DNA of 64,000 nucleotides from Mesonia sp008017825 (GTDB taxonomy: Bacteria; Bacteroidota; Bacteroidia; Flavobacteriales; Flavobacteriaceae). The stretch spans positions 186,001-250,000 of the forward strand of contig NZ_VRLS01000086.1 of the NCBI RefSeq assembly GCF_008017825.1. The letters run 5' to 3'. A model generated the notes under the pieces. The model worked only from the letters and a program-made list of their open reading frames with translations. It was not told the DNA's origin and did not search any database. This document shows positions 52,151-61,582 of the stretch, piece after piece; the first letter of the stretch is position 1; the number at the start of each line of letters is the position of its first letter. Position numbers and translations under genes: made by a program.

Positions 52151-53590
52151 ATGACTTCACAAGAATTATACCGTTTGCTTAAAGAACAATTTTCTTTTCA
52201 GCCTACCTTACATCAAGATATTGCTCTTCAAAAACTGTCTCAGTTTTTAACGGAGGATAGTAAAGATAATATGTTTATCTTAAAAGGGTATGCAGGTACG
52301 GGAAAGACTACTATCATTGGTACTATAGTTAAGAACTTATGGAAAATAAAGAAAAGCCCTGTACTTATTGCTCCTACAGGACGTGCTGCTAAAGTAATGA
52401 GCAATTATTCTGGTCATCAGGCATTTACTATTCATAAGAAAATTTATTTCCCTAAAAAAAGTGGAGGCGGAGCTAATATTCAATTTACTTTACAACCTAA
52501 CAAACATAAAAACACCATTTTTATAGTAGATGAAGCTTCTATGATTTCTGATTCTACAGCAGATAAGAAGCTCTTTACGGATGGTTCTTTGCTCGATGAT
52601 CTTATTCAGTATGTGTATGCGGGTCGTAATTGTAAATTAATATTTATAGGAGATACAGCACAGTTACCACCAGTTCATCATAGTTTAAGTCCGGCGTTAG
52701 ACCCTAAAAAACTTTCTATTAATTATGATAAAGAAGTAGACCAGGTAGAGTTAACTGAAGTGATGCGTCAGCAATTAGAAAGTGGAATATTAGTCAATGC
52801 AACTTTATTAAGAGAAACGATTAAAAGCAGTTTCTACGACACCTTTAAATTCAAAAATACGGGTGGAGACTTTGTTCGTCTCATAGATGGTTACGAAATC
52901 ATGGATGCTATTAATGATGCTTACAGTTCTCAAGGGCATGAAGAAACAGCCATTGTAGTCATGTCTAATAAAAGGGCAAATATTTACAATGAACAAATAC
53001 GTTCTCGCATTTTATTCCGCGAAAGCGAAATTGCAGCAGGAGATTATTTAATGGTGGTAAAGAACAATTATTTTTGGATTAAAAGTAATAGTGAAGCAGG
53101 CTTTATAGCGAATGGTGATATTATTGAAGTCTTAGAAATTTTTGAAATCGTAGAGCTTTACGGATTTAGGTTTGCCGAAGTAAAAGTACAAATGGTGGAT
53201 TATCCCAAAATGAGCCCTTTTGAAACTGTGGTTATGTTAGATACGCTAACCTCTAATACGCCTTCTTTGCCTTACGAAGAGTCGAATAACTTGTATCAAG
53301 AAGTGATGAAAGATTATGCCGATGAGACCTCTAAATACAAGAAGTTTTTAAAAGTAAAGAACAATAAATATTTTAATGCCTTGCAGATAAAATTTAGCTA
53401 TGCCATGACGTGTCATAAATCGCAAGGGGGACAATGGAATACCGTTTTTGTAGAGCAACCTTATCTTAAAGATGGTATTACTGAAGATTACTTACGTTGG
53501 TTGTACACTGCTTGTACCCGAGCAAAGGAACAGTTATACCTTATAGGATTTAAAGATAGTTTTTTTGAAGAGGAGAATGAAATACATTAG
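52151..53590 (+). CDS. RecD-like superfamily 1 DNA helicase
   Basis: The ATG at 52151 (MTSQELYRLLKEQFSF) gives 479 residues and is preferred because of the -7 box just upstream. Helicase motifs: I KGYAGTGKTTIIGT, Ia APTGRAAK, II FIVDEASMIS, III FIGDTAQLPPV, IV-V region AMTCHKSQGGQW, VI WLYTACTRAKEQLYLIG. The UvrD_C_2-type end matches RecD/Dda-like 5'-3' helicases. It lacks the long N-terminal region of RecD2. The likely role is DNA repair or replication restart. Confidence 0.88.
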   Translation: MTSQELYRLLKEQFSFQPTLHQDIALQKLSQFLTEDSKDNMFILKGYAGTGKTTIIGTIVKNLWKIKKSPVLIAPTGRAAKVMSNYSGHQAFTIHKKIYFPKKSGGGANIQFTLQPNKHKNTIFIVDEASMISDSTADKKLFTDGSLLDDLIQYVYAGRNCKLIFIGDTAQLPPVHHSLSPALDPKKLSINYDKEVDQVELTEVMRQQLESGILVNATLLRETIKSSFYDTFKFKNTGGDFVRLIDGYEIMDAINDAYSSQGHEETAIVVMSNKRANIYNEQIRSRILFRESEIAAGDYLMVVKNNYFWIKSNSEAGFIANGDIIEVLEIFEIVELYGFRFAEVKVQMVDYPKMSPFETVVMLDTLTSNTPSLPYEESNNLYQEVMKDYADETSKYKKFLKVKNNKYFNALQIKFSYAMTCHKSQGGQWNTVFVEQPYLKDGITEDYLRWLYTACTRAKEQLYLIGFKDSFFEEENEIH

Positions 53591-53632
53591 TAGAAAGAAA
53601 AAAAACTTATTTTTGAATCAAACTTTAATATC

Positions 53633-54388
53633 GTGAACAAAACAAAGCTAAAAGTAATTGCAATGATTCCCGCTAGGTATGCGGCAACACGATTTCCTGG
53701 TAAATTAATGCAAGATTTAAATGGTAAAACAGTAATTACTAGAACGTATGAGTCTGCATTAAAAACAGGATTATTTGAAGATGTTTTTGTAGTAACTGAT
53801 AGTCAAATTATATATGATGAGATTATCGCTCAAGGCGGAAAAGCAATATTAAGTAAAACTGAACACGAGTGCGGGAGTGATCGAATTGCTGAGGCTGTAA
53901 AAGATATGGATATTGATATAGTTGTTAATGTTCAAGGCGATGAACCATTTACTTCCAAAAGTAGTTTAGAAAAAGTGTTGAAAGTGTTTTACGGGAGTGA
54001 TGCTCGCCAAATTGATTTGGCATCTCTTATGACTCCATTACATGAAAAAGAGGAAATCGAAAACCCTAACAATGTAAAAGTTATTGTTAACCAAAACAAT
54101 TTTGCGCTATATTTTTCAAGATCTCCTATTCCTTATCACCGAGATAAAGAGGTGGAGGTTACTTATTATAAGCACATTGGTATTTACGCTTTTAGAAAGC
54201 AAGCAATTTTAGATTTTTATCAATTACCCATGCTTACTTTAGAAGCTTCAGAAAAAATAGAGTGTATTCGATATTTAGAATACGGTAAAAATATTAAAAT
54301 GGTAGAAAGCGAACCTATGGGAGTGGGTATCGATACACCTGAAGATTTAGAAAAGGCAAAGCAAATTTTAAATAAAAGAGGAGCGTAA
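53633..54388 (+). CDS. kdsB: KdsB, 3-deoxy-manno-octulosonate cytidylyltransferase
   Basis: It activates Kdo as CMP-Kdo for LPS. It has 251 residues and a GTG start at 53633; an ATG 10 codons later is too late for the conserved strand. Motifs: MIPARYAATRFPGKLMQDL, VVNVQGDEPF and IGIYAFRKQAILDF. A TATTTTTG box at 53608-53615 may be its -7 element. It is convergent with the photolyase gene. Confidence 0.96.
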   Translation: MNKTKLKVIAMIPARYAATRFPGKLMQDLNGKTVITRTYESALKTGLFEDVFVVTDSQIIYDEIIAQGGKAILSKTEHECGSDRIAEAVKDMDIDIVVNVQGDEPFTSKSSLEKVLKVFYGSDARQIDLASLMTPLHEKEEIENPNNVKVIVNQNNFALYFSRSPIPYHRDKEVEVTYYKHIGIYAFRKQAILDFYQLPMLTLEASEKIECIRYLEYGKNIKMVESEPMGVGIDTPEDLEKAKQILNKRGA

Positions 54389-54391
54389 TAT

Positions 54392-55702
54392 TTATTTTTT
54401 TACAGCTTCTTTATATACTTGTAAACATCGTTCACGGGCTTCTTTGTGGTCTACCATCCTTTCTGGATAGTCTTTGGTATCATATTCTGGGATCCATTGT
54501 TTGATGTATTTTTTATCCTTATCAAATTTTTCTAATTGAGATTGGGGATTAAAAATTCTAAAATAAGGAGAGGCATCGACACCACATCCTGCGACCCACT
54601 GCCAATTACCAACATTAGAAGACATTTCATAATCTAACAATTTTTCGGCAAAATAAGCTTCACCCCATCGCCAATCGATTAAAAGATGCTTACAGAGAAA
54701 GCTACCAACTACCATTCGAACTCGATTGTGCATCAACCCAGTTTTGTTGAGCTGTCGCATTCCTGCATCAACCATTGGGTAGCCTGTTTTACCTTTTTTC
54801 CATAGCTCAAATTCCTTCTGGTTGTTCCGCCATTTAATATTGTCATATTTAGATTTAAAAGCATCGGTGACCGTTTCAGGATAATGATAAAGAATTTGCA
54901 TAAAAAACTCTCTCCAAATAAGTTCATTCCAAAAAGTTTCATTTTCCGCATTAAGCGCCTTTTTCAATACTTTTCTTATGCTGATCGTACCAAATCTAAG
55001 ATGCGGACTTAAATTACTAGTACTTTCTTTTGCGGGTAAATCTCTATTGTTTTCATATTCTTGAATAGTGGTTGGGGTTATGTCATATTCAGGAAATTGA
55101 ATAGAAGATTTTTTAAAACCGATATCGCTTAAAGACAGGTTGGGTAATCTAGTATTTGCTATAAGGTTAGAAAGGTAATCGTTGGTATAATAAATCTTTA
55201 AGTCATGTGATTTAAAAACCTCTTTCCATTTTTTCATATATGGCGTGTAGACAAGGTAAGGGGTGTCATCTGATTTTACCACTTCGCTTTTTTCAAAAAT
55301 CACTTGATCTTTATAGGAGAAGAATTCAATTTCCTTATTTTCTAATAGGTTTTGTATTTGACTGTCTCTCTCTTTAGCATATGGCTCATAATCTGTATTT
55401 GTAAAAACTGCTTGAATGTCATAATCATCTAACAATTTCTCAAAAATATTTAAAGGTTTACCGTAAAACATGCCTATTGAACTCTCATAATTTTCTTGTA
55501 GTTCTTTACGCATAATTTGTAATTGCTCAAAAATATAGCTTACACGAGCATCGTCATTAGGTAACTCACTTAGGATGCCTTTGTCAAAAATAAATATAGG
55601 AAGTACAGGGTATTCTCCTTTTAAAGCTTGTAGGAACCCTAAATTATCATCGAGTCTTAAATCTCTTCTAAACCAAAAAATAGAAACTTTATTTTTTTTC
55701 AC
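54392..55702 (-). CDS. phrB: Deoxyribodipyrimidine photolyase (class I type)
   Basis: A flavin enzyme that reverses UV-induced pyrimidine dimers with blue light. It has 436 residues. The antenna domain begins SIFWFRRDLRLDDNLGF. The FAD domain holds LSPHLRFGTISIR, WRNNQKEFELWKKGKTGYPMVDAGMRQL, GLMHNRVRMVVGSFL and DYEMSSNVGNWQWVAGCG. Distinguishing CPD photolyase from a related cryptochrome is not possible from sequence alone. It is 2 bases from the SDR gene, in a leftward cluster with SRPBCC. Confidence 0.93.
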   Translation of the reverse strand: MKKNKVSIFWFRRDLRLDDNLGFLQALKGEYPVLPIFIFDKGILSELPNDDARVSYIFEQLQIMRKELQENYESSIGMFYGKPLNIFEKLLDDYDIQAVFTNTDYEPYAKERDSQIQNLLENKEIEFFSYKDQVIFEKSEVVKSDDTPYLVYTPYMKKWKEVFKSHDLKIYYTNDYLSNLIANTRLPNLSLSDIGFKKSSIQFPEYDITPTTIQEYENNRDLPAKESTSNLSPHLRFGTISIRKVLKKALNAENETFWNELIWREFFMQILYHYPETVTDAFKSKYDNIKWRNNQKEFELWKKGKTGYPMVDAGMRQLNKTGLMHNRVRMVVGSFLCKHLLIDWRWGEAYFAEKLLDYEMSSNVGNWQWVAGCGVDASPYFRIFNPQSQLEKFDKDKKYIKQWIPEYDTKDYPERMVDHKEARERCLQVYKEAVKK

Positions 55703-55704
55703 AC

Positions 55705-56397
55705 TTATACTTTTAAAGTTGACATTCCGCCATCAAGATGGATTACCTGCCCCGTCATCCAACTACTTTTATCAGAAAGGAGGTAAGTAGTTGCATTTGC
55801 AATATCTATTGCTTCTCCCACACGCTTAAGCGGATGTCTTTCATCCATCAATTTTTTTTTCTTGTCATTGTTCAAAATATGGTTAGACAAGCTGGTATTG
55901 GTGAGGGAAGGTGCTATTACATTAATCCTTATTTTTGGGGCATATTCTGCCGAAAGTGCTTTGGCAAAACCTTCAATTGCTCCTTTAGAAGCAGCAACGC
56001 TAGTATGAAAAGGCATCCCTAATTTAACTGCCACGGTACTAAAATAAATAATACTAGCTTGATTAGATTTTTTTAAACGAGGAAGTATTGCTCGGGTACA
56101 ATTTGTTAAACTAATAAAGTTTTTATGCAAATCATCTTCAAAATCTTCTTGTTTAAGCATTTTGAAGGGTTTTAAATTGATTGTGCCAGGGCAATAAATA
56201 AAACCATCCAATTGTTCTGGCAGATCTAGATCTTCTAAATTATCTTTGTAAGCATCAAATGTGTGGTGAGTTACATTTAACTCTTTTAAGTGATCATTAG
56301 TTCTTGAAGCTACAATAACATTGTTGTTAGTATGCAGTTGTTTTACAACTTCTAATCCGATTCCGTGGCTACCGCCAATGAGTAAAATATTTTTCAT
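55705..56397 (-). CDS. SDR-family protein with substituted catalytic tyrosine
   Basis: A 230-residue short-chain dehydrogenase/reductase fold. The NAD(P) loop is IGGSHGIGLEV, with YCPGTINLKP (usual NNAG region) and the Ser in IIYFSTVAVK. At the YxxxK site the sequence reads SVAASKGAIEGF, with Val in place of the Tyr. SDR proteins in photolyase-linked clusters of other bacteria share the MPFHTSVAASKG form, so it is probably an established variant and not a fresh mutation. It may act by other residues or be non-catalytic. It lies 2 bases upstream of photolyase. Confidence 0.85.
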   Translation of the reverse strand: MKNILLIGGSHGIGLEVVKQLHTNNNVIVASRTNDHLKELNVTHHTFDAYKDNLEDLDLPEQLDGFIYCPGTINLKPFKMLKQEDFEDDLHKNFISLTNCTRAILPRLKKSNQASIIYFSTVAVKLGMPFHTSVAASKGAIEGFAKALSAEYAPKIRINVIAPSLTNTSLSNHILNNDKKKKLMDERHPLKRVGEAIDIANATTYLLSDKSSWMTGQVIHLDGGMSTLKV

Positions 56398-56408
56398 AAT
56401 CGTGAATT

Positions 56409-56870
56409 TTAAAGAGTTCCAAACATTTCAGTAAGTTTACTTTTTCTATACTCAAATATTTCTCTTAATTTAGGTTTAACCAGAAAAGGATGCACCATCT
56501 GACCTAAAACACCTAAGGGTAATTTATAATCTACAATATCCTCCATTTGCACCCCACCTTCAACTTCTTTAATAAAGTGTTTATGATGCCATAAGGAATA
56601 AGGGCCAAAACGTTGTTCATCCACAAAATATTCGCCCTCTTTTACGTGAGTAATTTCAGATACCCATTTAGTTTTAATACCAGCAATAGGGGTAACTATA
56701 TATTGAATAATCTGGCCAGCATACATGCTTTTATTTTCTTCAGTCAAAATATTGAAGCCCATATAATCTGGAGTAATTACTTTTAGATTTTTAGGATTGG
56801 ATAAAAAATCCCAAGCTTCAGTAGTTGATATAGGAAGATTTTGCTTTTCGTGTAGTCTATAAATTTTCAT
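56409..56870 (-). CDS. SRPBCC family ligand-binding protein
   Basis: A 153-residue START/Bet v1-like fold: MKIYRLHEKQNLPISTTEAWDFLSNPKNLKVITPDYMGF, then GIKTKWVSEITHVKEGEYFVDEQRFGPYSLWHHKHF. The hydrophobic pocket of such folds binds lipids, polyketides or flavins. It begins the leftward cluster SRPBCC-SDR-photolyase, with 11 bases to the SDR gene. In other bacteria such trios are induced by light or singlet oxygen; regulation cannot be seen here. Confidence 0.85.
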   Translation of the reverse strand: MKIYRLHEKQNLPISTTEAWDFLSNPKNLKVITPDYMGFNILTEENKSMYAGQIIQYIVTPIAGIKTKWVSEITHVKEGEYFVDEQRFGPYSLWHHKHFIKEVEGGVQMEDIVDYKLPLGVLGQMVHPFLVKPKLREIFEYRKSKLTEMFGTL

Positions 56871-57001
56871 AAAGCTAAATTAACCTATATTTTGTTTAAT
56901 GTAAAATAAAATAAGTTAAACAAAAGTTATTCTTTTCATTTTTAATTGAGTTTACATTTTAAAAAAATTACTTTTATTATATATTAATAAAAATCAAATT
57001 T

Positions 57002-57556
57002 ATGAAGAGCGTTCTCGCCTTAAGTTTAGTGTTAATACTATTTGCTTGTAATGGCACTAAAACAATTAATGATGTATCTTCTAACGAAGGAAATACCGAT
57101 GACAAGCAAGAGATGTCAAATTATATAAATGAAATAAGTTTAGTATCGGGTTGTTTATCAGGAGGGGAATGTAGTTTTGAAGTAATGCAAAATACGAAAA
57201 TGGATTTCAAAACAGATACAGCTAATATGCTTTATCCAGATTTTGTAGACGCTAAAGATACAAATACTATAAAGTTTGTATATAATGAAAATGCAGATAA
57301 AACTGAAACAGACGGTCATTATCGCGAAGAAATCTATTTTGAAGTAAAAGACGGAATTGATTCCATAAATCTAGAAAATGCTGAATTAGCAGATGTTAAC
57401 TTTCTTTACGGAAGATTCTGTTATTGCAAGGGTAGTGCAGGTTATTTTAAGGTGAAAGAGGGAACATTGTTGATGGAAGGAGGAAGATTAATTATTAGTT
57501 TCGCAAATGGTCAAGTACCCCAAAAATTATCAAAAATCACTGCCGATTACAAGTAA
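57002..57556 (+). CDS. Lipoprotein of unknown function
   Basis: A 184-residue lipoprotein (MKSVLALSLVLILFACNGT). The mature part has four Cys residues in SLVSGCLSGGECSFEV and GRFCYCKGSAGYF, which may form two disulfides. The rest is a beta-rich, acidic chain. I do not recognise the family. It has its own terminator and no close partner on the same strand. Confidence 0.7.
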   Translation: MKSVLALSLVLILFACNGTKTINDVSSNEGNTDDKQEMSNYINEISLVSGCLSGGECSFEVMQNTKMDFKTDTANMLYPDFVDAKDTNTIKFVYNENADKTETDGHYREEIYFEVKDGIDSINLENAELADVNFLYGRFCYCKGSAGYFKVKEGTLLMEGGRLIISFANGQVPQKLSKITADYK

Positions 57557-57569
57557 ATAATCTCAAATG

Positions 57570-57600
57570 AAAAAAGCAGCTCCAAAGAGCTGCTTTTTTT
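57570..57600. terminator. Terminator between the lipoprotein and M28 genes
   Basis: An A-rich stem ending AAAGCAGCTC pairs with GAGCTGCTTT around a 4-base loop (CAAA), followed by a T run. It serves convergent genes. Confidence 0.85.
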
Positions 57601-57622
57601 TATTTGAAATCTATTTGATGAT

Positions 57623-58633
57623 TTAGTTAGCTTTATCAACCACTAGCCTTTCATCTCTATTGGCAACTTCCCAAGCAGTATAAAAAATAAGTTTAGTTCG
57701 CTTAGTCATTAATTCGTATTCAATTTTGTCTGGTGTGTCAGTTGCTTTGTGATAATCTGCGTGAGTTCCGTTAAAGTAAAAAATAACAGGAATATTATGT
57801 TTAGCAAAATTATAATGATCACTTCTGTAATAAAAACGATTAGGGTCATTATCATCATTATAGGTATAATCTAAGTCTAGATTCACATATTTATTGTTCA
57901 TTTCTTCCGATAAGTTATGCAGATCTGTACTTAATTTATCACTTCCGATAAGGTAAATGTAGTCATCCTTACCTTCGTGAGCAGGATCAATTCTACCTAT
58001 CATGTCTGTATTTAAGTCGGTCACTGTATTTTCTAAAGGAAAAATAGGGTTCTCGGTATAATATTTTGAACCTAATAAACCTTTTTCCTCACCAGTTACG
58101 TGTAAGAACAGGATCGATCTTCTAGGTCGGTAACCATCTTTTGCTGCTTCTTGAAAAGCTTCAGCGATTTCTAACATAGCTACTGTTCCTGAGCCATCAT
58201 CATCGGCTCCATTATAAATATTACCTTCATCGTTCACGCCAATATGATCATAATGAGCAGAGATCACGACAATCTCTTCAGGAAACTCACTACCTTCAAT
58301 AAATGCAACTACATTTTCTGAATCATTATATCTATCGTTAAAATAACTTGAGGGTATTATTTGGTAGTAATCATCTCCGCCTAAAGGAGAAGGTACGTCC
58401 ATTTTTTTATATTCTTTTTTTAAATACTCAGCAGCTTTCTTTTGTCCGGGTTCACCTGTATCGCGACCTTGAAACTCATCTGAGGCAAAAGTATAGAGGT
58501 GATCCTTTAATTCTGTAACTGTAATTGAATTACCGTAGGTTTCTACATTGGCTTCAGATACTGCTTTGTCTTTTTGAACGCTACAAGAAAAAATTGTTCC
58601 TATAGCTGCAAATAATAAAATTTTTCTCATCAT
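57623..58633 (-). CDS. M28 family metallopeptidase lipoprotein
   Basis: A 336-residue lipoprotein (MRKILLFAAIGTIFSCS; the first of two ATGs is at 58633). The two-zinc site of M28 peptidases is complete: AHYDHIG, YNGADDDGSG, HVTGEEKGLLGS, NTDMIGRID and THADYHKATDT. It is probably an aminopeptidase that trims exported peptides at the cell envelope. Confidence 0.93.
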   Translation of the reverse strand: MMRKILLFAAIGTIFSCSVQKDKAVSEANVETYGNSITVTELKDHLYTFASDEFQGRDTGEPGQKKAAEYLKKEYKKMDVPSPLGGDDYYQIIPSSYFNDRYNDSENVVAFIEGSEFPEEIVVISAHYDHIGVNDEGNIYNGADDDGSGTVAMLEIAEAFQEAAKDGYRPRRSILFLHVTGEEKGLLGSKYYTENPIFPLENTVTDLNTDMIGRIDPAHEGKDDYIYLIGSDKLSTDLHNLSEEMNNKYVNLDLDYTYNDDNDPNRFYYRSDHYNFAKHNIPVIFYFNGTHADYHKATDTPDKIEYELMTKRTKLIFYTAWEVANRDERLVVDKAN

Positions 58634-58725
58634 TTATTTTAGCTTAATTTATAGTGGTACAAGGTATTAAATTAATGAGAATTTTATCAAATAGAAATTC
58701 TTAAAAAAAAAGTATAAAATTATTT

Positions 58726-58754
58726 TTGTGAATTGAAAAAAGCTTTTATATTTG
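58726..58754 (+). promoter_or_regulatory. Promoter TTG-N18-TATATTTG for tRNA-Ser
   Basis: TTG (58726-58728) and TATATTTG (58747-58754), 18 bases apart, fit the Bacteroidota consensus. The tRNA starts 36 bases further on. Confidence 0.75.
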
Positions 58755-58790
58755 CACTCGCATTCAGGGAATACCTGATGAGGCACTCAA

Positions 58791-58875
58791 GGAGAAATGG
58801 CAGAGTGGTCGAATGCGGCAGTCTTGAAAACTGTTGAGGGTCACACCTCCGGGGGTTCGAATCCCTCTTTCTCCG
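58791..58875 (+). tRNA. tRNA-Ser (anticodon TGA)
   Basis: A class-II tRNA of 85 bases. The acceptor stem is GGAGAAA/TTTCTCC with discriminator G, the anticodon arm is CAGTCTTGAAAACTG with TGA, a long variable arm holds GAGGGTCACACCTC, and the T arm is GGGGGTTCGAATCCCTC. The 3' CCA is not encoded (GCAAAA follows). Confidence 0.97.
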
Positions 58876-58880
58876 CAAAA

Positions 58881-58908
58881 AAAAACCGCAACAATGTTGC
58901 GGTTTTTT
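58881..58908 (+). terminator. Terminator after tRNA-Ser
   Basis: AAAACCGCAAC and GTTGCGGTTTT form an 11-bp stem around a 3-base loop, followed by T. It stands directly after the tRNA. Confidence 0.85.
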
Positions 58909-59113
58909 GTTTTTAAGATCACTTCTCGCATTTATTTATCACTCAATAAGGTATTTGGGTTTCTGAAGATATTTATGAAAATTGGCTAAAATGTCCAAGA
59001 CTCATATGTTCTAAATAAAACTAGCTTATTTTATTAGGTGAGTTATGAAATCGGGTAATTAGCAGATTGGTTTTGCGAAAACCTAAAAGATAATATCTAG
59101 TAAACACTTTTAT
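58909..59113. other. Intergenic stretch without a visible feature
   Basis: Between the tRNA-Ser terminator and the 3' end of the TonB receptor gene I see no open frame of note, no strong hairpin and no repeat. Confidence 0.5.
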
Positions 59114-61570
59114 TTAGAACCTCATCGAAAGTTTTACATTAAATACTCGAGGAGATAAATAATTAGGTATTGAATATAACCTCTTGGTGTATACATCTCT
59201 TATAAAAGTATTGGTAATAGAGTTTTGATTATCAAATAGGTTAAAAATTTCTATTCCGATATTTAACTCTTCAAATGCTTTTAACCAATTTGTATTGGTG
59301 TTGTTTTCAGAAGGATCTACAATTACATAAGAAAAGCCAACATCGGCTCTTCTGTAATCTGGTAAGCGCGTTTGATAGTCGTATGGATCTGCATAATTAG
59401 GAGAACCGCCAGGCAATCCAGTATTATACACTAAATTTAAATACATTTTTAAGCTTGGTATTTTAGGAACATAATCCTGGAATAACACAGCGAATTTTAG
59501 ACGTTGATCGGTAGGGCGTGAGATGTAACCTCTGTCGTTAATGTTCTCTTCGGTTTTTAAATAACCAAAACTTAACCAGCTCTCGGTTCCTGCTACGAAC
59601 TCACCGTTTAACCTAAAATCAAATCCATAAGCATACGCTTCAGCAATATTAGCAGCCTCATAACGTATTCTAACATTTTCTAAAGTATAAGGATTTACAT
59701 CAGTTAACTTTTTATAATATGCTTCAGAAACCAGCTTAAATGGTCTGTCTCCCGCTTTAAAACTATAGTCATTTCCTAATACAAAATGCACAGATTTTTG
59801 AGCTTTTACATTTGGATTAACTTCACCCGTTTGTCCTCTTAACTCCCTATAAAAAGGAGGTTGATAATAATACCCTCCAGAAAGCCTAAATAACATATCT
59901 GCTTCCCAATTAGGCTGAATGGCAAATTGGGCACGCGGACTAATAACGCTTTGCGCGGAAGCGGTTTCATCATCATTAGTTACTGCCCAAGTATGAGAAC
60001 GTACACCAGCGTTAAACCAAGCATCACTTTCTCCTAAAGTAGTTTTATAGCTCCATTGTACATAAGACTGTATTCTATTAATTTGAGTAGAATTAAACGC
60101 TCTTACACTATTAAAAGATTCTAGGGGAGCGTCAAAAGCTTCATAAGGCTGATTGTTTTGAAAATCTTCAAAAGGAGGTCTTATAGAAAATCCAGCAGAA
60201 TCTATAATTTCATATTCTTGAATACGGTCTCTAATGTCTTCATGCGTATATTTAATTCCGTAATCAATTTGATGATCTTTAATTTTTAAAATTCCTTTAT
60301 GTTCCACATTGAAAATTAAAGCATCTAGATCGTTTCTTGCGTGGGTAAGTTGAGCTCCAACACCTTCAGAAAATTCAACTTCTCCAAGATCTGAGCTTCC
60401 AATATCAGTATTTACATCACCTAATCGGTATTCTGCTAAAATATCATAATGCTCTTGCTCTTGCGTATTGAAAACCGAACCAATAAGCTTAGCGGTATAA
60501 TTATCTGAAATTTCATAAGAGCCTTTTAAAGCCGCGAAATAGGTTTCGTATTGATCTTTTTCCTGTCCTTCATAAAAGATGAGTAAAGCTTTGGGGTCTT
60601 GAATGGTACCAAAATTGGTTTGTCTCGTAAAGGGTTCGTAATCGTATTTATTGATAGAAACATTTCCTAAAAAACCTAATTCAAACTTGTCATTTACTTG
60701 ATAGCTAAGATAAGTCTGAGCATCGGCAAAGCGAGGTTTAAAGTTACTCTCTGTTTCTTTAGCATTTACAAAAAGACTATTATCTCTGTACCTTAGACCT
60801 ATAATAGCAGACAGCTTCTTATTTTTAGAAACACCTTCTACAGATGCGCTTGCTCCTAATAAACTGGCTTGGAGAGAAGCTCCAAAATCTACAGGTCTTC
60901 TATAATCAATACTTAATACAGAAGAGAGTTTATCTCCGTATTTGGCTTGAAAACCTCCAGCAGAAAAGTCAACATTTCTAACCATATCGGTATTTACAAA
61001 GCTTAAACCTTCTTGTTGTCCAGAACGAATTAAAAAAGGACGATAAACTTCTATTTCATTAACGTAAACAAGGTTTTCATCATAGTTTCCTCCTCTAACG
61101 GAATATTGTGTACTTAATTCATTGTTAGAAGAAACCCCAGGTAAAGTTTTTAGTAAATTTTCTACACCGGCATTGGCCCCCGGTATTTTTCTTATCGTTT
61201 TAGGTGAAATGGTAATAAGGCCTTCTACTTTACTTCTTCGATCTCCTGTAATAATTACGGTACTTATTTGCTCGATGTCAGTTTTTAAAACTGGGTTAAT
61301 TTCTTTGTCTTCACCTTCTTTTAAATTAACTGTAAAAACCACTTTTTTAAATCCTACATAGCTAATGGTTACGGTTATATTTTTATTTGCAGGTATAGCT
61401 AGATTATAAAAACCGTTTTCATTCGTAAGTGTTCCGCCATCTAGATAGCTAACATTCACAGATGGAATAGGGGTCTTGCTTTCATCAAGTATAATTCCTT
61501 TTATTTGGGCAGTTTGCGCAAGTAAAGTCGTAGAAAATAGGAGAAGGGCTAAGTAAAGAAAACTTTTCAA
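59114..61570 (-). CDS. TonB-dependent receptor with CarboxypepD_reg-like domain
   Basis: An 818-residue outer-membrane transporter. The signal peptide ends near LLAQ; a CarboxypepD_reg-like domain follows (about 23-105, IKGIILDESKTPIPSVNVSYLDGGTLTNENG), then the plug (about 115-225, VIITGDRRSKVEG... YSVRGGNYDENLVYVNEIEVYRP), then the barrel ending NVKLSMRF. No SusD partner is adjacent, so it is unlikely to be a polysaccharide system. The substrate is unknown. The word copy at 59947-59963 lies in this gene. It starts 12 bases after the M23 gene ends. Confidence 0.93.
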   Translation of the reverse strand: MKSFLYLALLLFSTTLLAQTAQIKGIILDESKTPIPSVNVSYLDGGTLTNENGFYNLAIPANKNITVTISYVGFKKVVFTVNLKEGEDKEINPVLKTDIEQISTVIITGDRRSKVEGLITISPKTIRKIPGANAGVENLLKTLPGVSSNNELSTQYSVRGGNYDENLVYVNEIEVYRPFLIRSGQQEGLSFVNTDMVRNVDFSAGGFQAKYGDKLSSVLSIDYRRPVDFGASLQASLLGASASVEGVSKNKKLSAIIGLRYRDNSLFVNAKETESNFKPRFADAQTYLSYQVNDKFELGFLGNVSINKYDYEPFTRQTNFGTIQDPKALLIFYEGQEKDQYETYFAALKGSYEISDNYTAKLIGSVFNTQEQEHYDILAEYRLGDVNTDIGSSDLGEVEFSEGVGAQLTHARNDLDALIFNVEHKGILKIKDHQIDYGIKYTHEDIRDRIQEYEIIDSAGFSIRPPFEDFQNNQPYEAFDAPLESFNSVRAFNSTQINRIQSYVQWSYKTTLGESDAWFNAGVRSHTWAVTNDDETASAQSVISPRAQFAIQPNWEADMLFRLSGGYYYQPPFYRELRGQTGEVNPNVKAQKSVHFVLGNDYSFKAGDRPFKLVSEAYYKKLTDVNPYTLENVRIRYEAANIAEAYAYGFDFRLNGEFVAGTESWLSFGYLKTEENINDRGYISRPTDQRLKFAVLFQDYVPKIPSLKMYLNLVYNTGLPGGSPNYADPYDYQTRLPDYRRADVGFSYVIVDPSENNTNTNWLKAFEELNIGIEIFNLFDNQNSITNTFIRDVYTKRLYSIPNYLSPRVFNVKLSMRF

Positions 61571-61582
61571 AGGATTGTAGGT

